The position numbers and the translations under genes are program-made. Of a stretch of 7,091 nucleotides of DNA, positions 4,793-7,091 are shown piece after piece; the stretch's first letter is position 1, and each line of letters opens with the position of its first letter. The stretch is taken from contig JAILIJ010000235.1 of assembly GCA_024695315.1 (NCBI GenBank), positions 1 through 7,091 of the forward strand, written 5' to 3'. The notes under the pieces are model-generated. The model was not told the DNA's origin. It made no database searches and saw nothing but the letters and a program-made list of their open reading frames with translations. This DNA is from Bacteroidaceae bacterium. GTDB lineage: Bacteria; Bacteroidota; Bacteroidia; Bacteroidales; Bacteroidaceae.

Positions 4793-5902
4793 ATGAACGT
4801 AATTCTAATTGCTGTAATCGTTTTGGGCGTTTTGGGCCTCGTGTTGGCGGGTGCTTTGTATGTCATGTCCAAAAAGTTTGCAGTTGAAGAAGACCCACGT
4901 ATCGGACAGGTTGCTGAGGTTTTGCCTGGTGCAAACTGTGGTGGATGTGGTTTCCCTGGTTGTGGTGGTATGGCCGCTGCATGTGTGAAAGCCGCAGACG
5001 CCGGTTCTCTTGAGGGCTTGAATTGTCCTGTTGGTGGACAGCCTACAATGGAGGCTATAGCTGGTATTCTTGGGATGGAAGTTGGAGCAGCAACACCAAA
5101 GTTGGCTGTTGTTCGTTGTAACGGTACATGTGAGAACCGTCCTAAATCTGTTATTTATGACGGAGTGAAAAGTTGTCGTATCGCCAATACTACATGTATG
5201 GGCGAGACTGCGTGTGCTTACGGTTGTCTTGGTTGTGGAGACTGTGTGGCTGCTTGTCAGTTTGGAGCCATCACAATGAATCCTACTACAGGAATTCCTG
5301 AGGTTGATGCTACCAAATGTACTGCTTGTGGAGCTTGTGCTAAGGCTTGTCCACGTTCAATTATTGAGATCCGTGCTGTCAATGGCGACAACAAGGATGC
5401 ATTTGTAGTTGAATGTATGAACAAGGACAAGGGCGCTCAGGCCATGAAGGCATGTGCTGTTTCTTGTATTGCATGTAAGAAATGTGAGAATGCTTGTGGT
5501 AGCGACGCTGTACATGTAGAAGGTAATCTTGCATACATAAACCCTGAGGCGTGTACCCTTTGTGGTCAATGTTTTGATGCTTGTCCACGTGGAACTATCG
5601 TATCTCTCAGCGTAAAGGGAATTGAACGTAAGAATGTGGAGAAGAAGGCCGCAGTTCCAAAGCCTGCAGGCGCTTCAAGTACTGCTAATGTTGCAAATGC
5701 TGCTCCTGCAAAGCCAGCTAAGGAATGGGCACCTATTGACATTAAGTTCGACGCATCGCTTCTCCCATCACAGCAGATACTCCTTGCAGGCCCTAAGGAT
5801 ATTAGTAATCCTGCTCCTGCGGCAAAAGAAAGTGAATTTGAAGCAAAGCGTACAGACGCACCACTTCCACCAAGCCAGATGATTCTGCTTGGATTAAAAT
5901 AA
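4793..5902 (+). CDS. rnfB: Rnf electron transport complex subunit B (ferredoxin-like), long form
   Basis: 369 residues; the iron-sulfur subunit that passes electrons within the membrane-bound ferredoxin:NAD+ oxidoreductase. In order: an N-terminal membrane anchor (residues 3-25); the Fe4S4 domain C49-x2-C52-x4-C57...C78; a Cys-containing linker (C109, C113, C128, C135, C141); then four CxxCxxCxxxC motifs starting at C145, C176, C225 and C254, meaning two ferredoxin modules of two clusters each. The third motif lacks the usual Pro after its last Cys. This is longer than E. coli RsxB (about 190 residues) but like the extended RnfB of anaerobes. Residues ~281-369 are a Pro/Ala-rich extension holding a duplicated motif (320-331 and 355-366). 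The ATG at 4793 has no Shine-Dalgarno, as is usual here. rnfC follows after 85 bases. Confidence 0.95.
   Translation: MNVILIAVIVLGVLGLVLAGALYVMSKKFAVEEDPRIGQVAEVLPGANCGGCGFPGCGGMAAACVKAADAGSLEGLNCPVGGQPTMEAIAGILGMEVGAATPKLAVVRCNGTCENRPKSVIYDGVKSCRIANTTCMGETACAYGCLGCGDCVAACQFGAITMNPTTGIPEVDATKCTACGACAKACPRSIIEIRAVNGDNKDAFVVECMNKDKGAQAMKACAVSCIACKKCENACGSDAVHVEGNLAYINPEACTLCGQCFDACPRGTIVSLSVKGIERKNVEKKAAVPKPAGASSTANVANAAPAKPAKEWAPIDIKFDASLLPSQQILLAGPKDISNPAPAAKESEFEAKRTDAPLPPSQMILLGLK
5750..5890 (+). repeat. Duplicated 12-residue motif in the RnfB C-terminal extension
   Basis: Residues 320-331 (DASLLPSQQILL, bases 5750-5785) and 355-366 (DAPLPPSQMILL, bases 5855-5890) agree at 9 of 12 positions, including D-A, L, P-S-Q and I-L-L. 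The codons differ at several shared residues (for example ATA CTC CTT against ATT CTG CTT), so the copies are not a recent DNA duplication. The second copy lies almost at the protein end. Function unknown; a short linear docking motif is one idea. Confidence 0.75.
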
Positions 5903-5966
5903 GTTCTTAAGGTCGTAGAACTCGTTTTTCGGCTTCGCCATTTTAAAATGAGTGCGACTTAGAAAC
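5903..5966 (+). repeat. Imperfect inverted repeat between rnfB and rnfC
   Basis: The 5' arm (5903-5928) and 3' arm (5945-5966) pair through ACTCGTTTT/AAAATGAGT (one G-U), then GTCG/CGAC and TTCT/AGAA segments separated by small bulges, around a loop that contains GGCTTCGCC and the palindrome-forming ATTTTAAAAT. No T-run follows, so it does not look like an intrinsic terminator. It could be an RNA processing or stabilising hairpin between the two genes, or a dispersed palindromic repeat element. Confidence 0.5.
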
Positions 5967-5987
5967 AAACTAAAAAACTTATTTATA

Positions 5988-7091
5988 ATGAAAACATTTA
6001 GAATAGGTGGAGTACATCCAGAAGAAAACAAATTATCATCCGCAGAGCCTATAAAGGTAGCTGAGCTTCCACAGGTGGCCGTCTACCCAATGGGACAGCA
6101 TATTGGTGCGCCTGCAAAGCCTATTGTCCAGAAGGGCGATAAGGTAAAAGTCGGTACTATGATTGCTGAGGCTGGTGGTTTTGTTTCTGCACCAATCTTC
6201 TCAGGTGTAAGTGGAACTGTACTCAAAGTAGATACTGTTATTGACGCCAGTGGCTATGCAAAGCCAGCCGTATATATAAAGGTAGAAGGCGATGAGTGGG
6301 AAGAGTCTATCGATCGTAGCGAGACACTCGTTACTCTCAAGGATAAACCAGAACTCACTCCAGAAGATATAGTTAATAAGATTAAGGCAGCTGGAGTTGT
6401 CGGAATGGGTGGAGCCTGTTTCCCAACTCATGTTAAGCTTTGCCCTCCTCCTGGTGCTAAGCCAGAATGGGTAATCATCAATGCTGTAGAGTGTGAGCCT
6501 TACTTGACTGCTGACCATCGTCTCATGCTTGAGAAGGCTGATCAGATTCTCGTAGGTGTTGACCTTCTTATGAAGGGAGGCAAGGTAAATAAGGGCTTCA
6601 TTGGTATTGAAGAGAACAAGCCAGATGCCATAAAGCTTCTTACTGAAAAGGCAGCTGCAAATTATCCTAATATAGAAATTGTACCACTCAAGACAAAATA
6701 TCCACAGGGTGGTGAGAAGCAGCTTATCGACGCCGTTGTACGTCGCCAAGTTCCAGCTCCACCAGCAATTCCTGTAAACGTAGGTGCTATCGTACAGAAT
6801 GTAGGAACAGCATACGCAGTCTACGAAGCTGTTATGAAGAATAAGCCACTCTTTGAGCGTGTAGTAACAGTTACAGGTAAGAGTCTTGCACACCCAAGCA
6901 ATTTCCTCACTCGTATGGGAACACCAATGAGCCAGCTCATCGATGCTTGCGGTGGTCTTCCTGAGGATACAGGCAAGGTTATCGGAGGTGGTCCTATGAT
7001 GGGTAAGGCACTTTTGAACATTGAGGTGCCAATCTGTAAAGGTTCATCAGGCGTCCTAATCATGAATGAGAAGGAAGCACGAAGAGGTGAG
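5988..7091 (+). CDS. rnfC: Rnf electron transport complex subunit C, 5' part (3' end outside window)
   Basis: The frame is open for 368 codons from the ATG at 5988 to the window end, without a stop. RnfC is the peripheral cytoplasmic subunit that carries FMN and reacts with NAD(H). Residues 1-100 are the N-terminal barrel-sandwich domain (FRIGGVHPEENK; SAPIFSGVSGTVLKV at 67-81). The Rossmann-like NADH/FMN domain follows: GMGGACFPT (139-147), INAVECEPYLTADHR (164-178), YPQGGEKQL (238-246), then IVQNVGTA (268-275) and GGGPMMG (333-339). The two ferredoxin CxxCxxCxxxC motifs expected in the ~445-residue family lie beyond the window. In place of the frequent Gly, Ala or Thr of the GGAxFPT motif there is Cys144. 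It continues the rseC-rnfB transcript; rnfD, G, E and A are expected downstream. Confidence 0.95.
   Translation, partial: MKTFRIGGVHPEENKLSSAEPIKVAELPQVAVYPMGQHIGAPAKPIVQKGDKVKVGTMIAEAGGFVSAPIFSGVSGTVLKVDTVIDASGYAKPAVYIKVEGDEWEESIDRSETLVTLKDKPELTPEDIVNKIKAAGVVGMGGACFPTHVKLCPPPGAKPEWVIINAVECEPYLTADHRLMLEKADQILVGVDLLMKGGKVNKGFIGIEENKPDAIKLLTEKAAANYPNIEIVPLKTKYPQGGEKQLIDAVVRRQVPAPPAIPVNVGAIVQNVGTAYAVYEAVMKNKPLFERVVTVTGKSLAHPSNFLTRMGTPMSQLIDACGGLPEDTGKVIGGGPMMGKALLNIEVPICKGSSGVLIMNEKEARRGE

Noticed and set aside
6201..6893. Minus-strand 230-residue frame
   Set aside because: Antisense to rnfC, whose motifs run through the whole interval; composition is rich in Cys, Tyr, Trp and Ser, as expected of an antisense shadow.

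Overview
The window looks like a chromosomal segment of a Bacteroidales bacterium, most likely Prevotella or a close relative. The evidence is an AT-rich genome with no clear Shine-Dalgarno sequences, Bacteroidetes-type promoter boxes (TAnnTTTG around -7, in the best case with TTTG about 20 bases upstream), an S16 protein with a long Ala/Lys/Glu tail, a GH57 amylase-type enzyme, and an rseC-rnfB-rnfC gene order. Genus is inferred from protein flavour and gene order only.

Layout. 1-579 (+) is the 3' end of a gene for a GH57 alpha-amylase-like enzyme, ending in a coiled coil and a lysine-rich tail, followed by a hairpin terminator. 580-1122 has no protein gene, but it holds a very good plus-strand promoter (792-823) and, about 190 bases on, a strong intrinsic terminator (983-1020) with two further hairpins and a short direct repeat between them. 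I read this as a candidate small RNA gene. 1123-1962 (-) is a BadF/BcrA-type sugar kinase (N-acetylglucosamine-kinase-like). It is transcribed divergently from manC (2113-3177, +), a mannose-1-phosphate guanylyltransferase that makes GDP-mannose. manC converges on rpsP (3477-4022, -), with one terminator for each gene in the gap. Divergent from rpsP is a putative Rnf transcription unit: rseC (4238-4657), rnfB (4793-5902) and rnfC (5988 to beyond the window end). rnfC is cut by the window edge.

How the parts fit. rseC, rnfB and rnfC belong to the Rnf ion-pumping ferredoxin:NAD+ oxidoreductase. RnfC is the NADH/FMN-side subunit, RnfB is the iron-sulfur electron carrier, and RseC is a small two-helix membrane protein with a Cys cluster that often travels with Rnf. 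The remaining genes (starch/glycogen hydrolysis, sugar phosphorylation, GDP-mannose synthesis, ribosome) are housekeeping genes on separate transcripts. The most interesting items are the candidate small RNA, a duplicated 12-residue motif in an extended RnfB C-terminus, and an imperfect hairpin between rnfB and rnfC. No mobile element, CRISPR array, tRNA or rRNA was seen.
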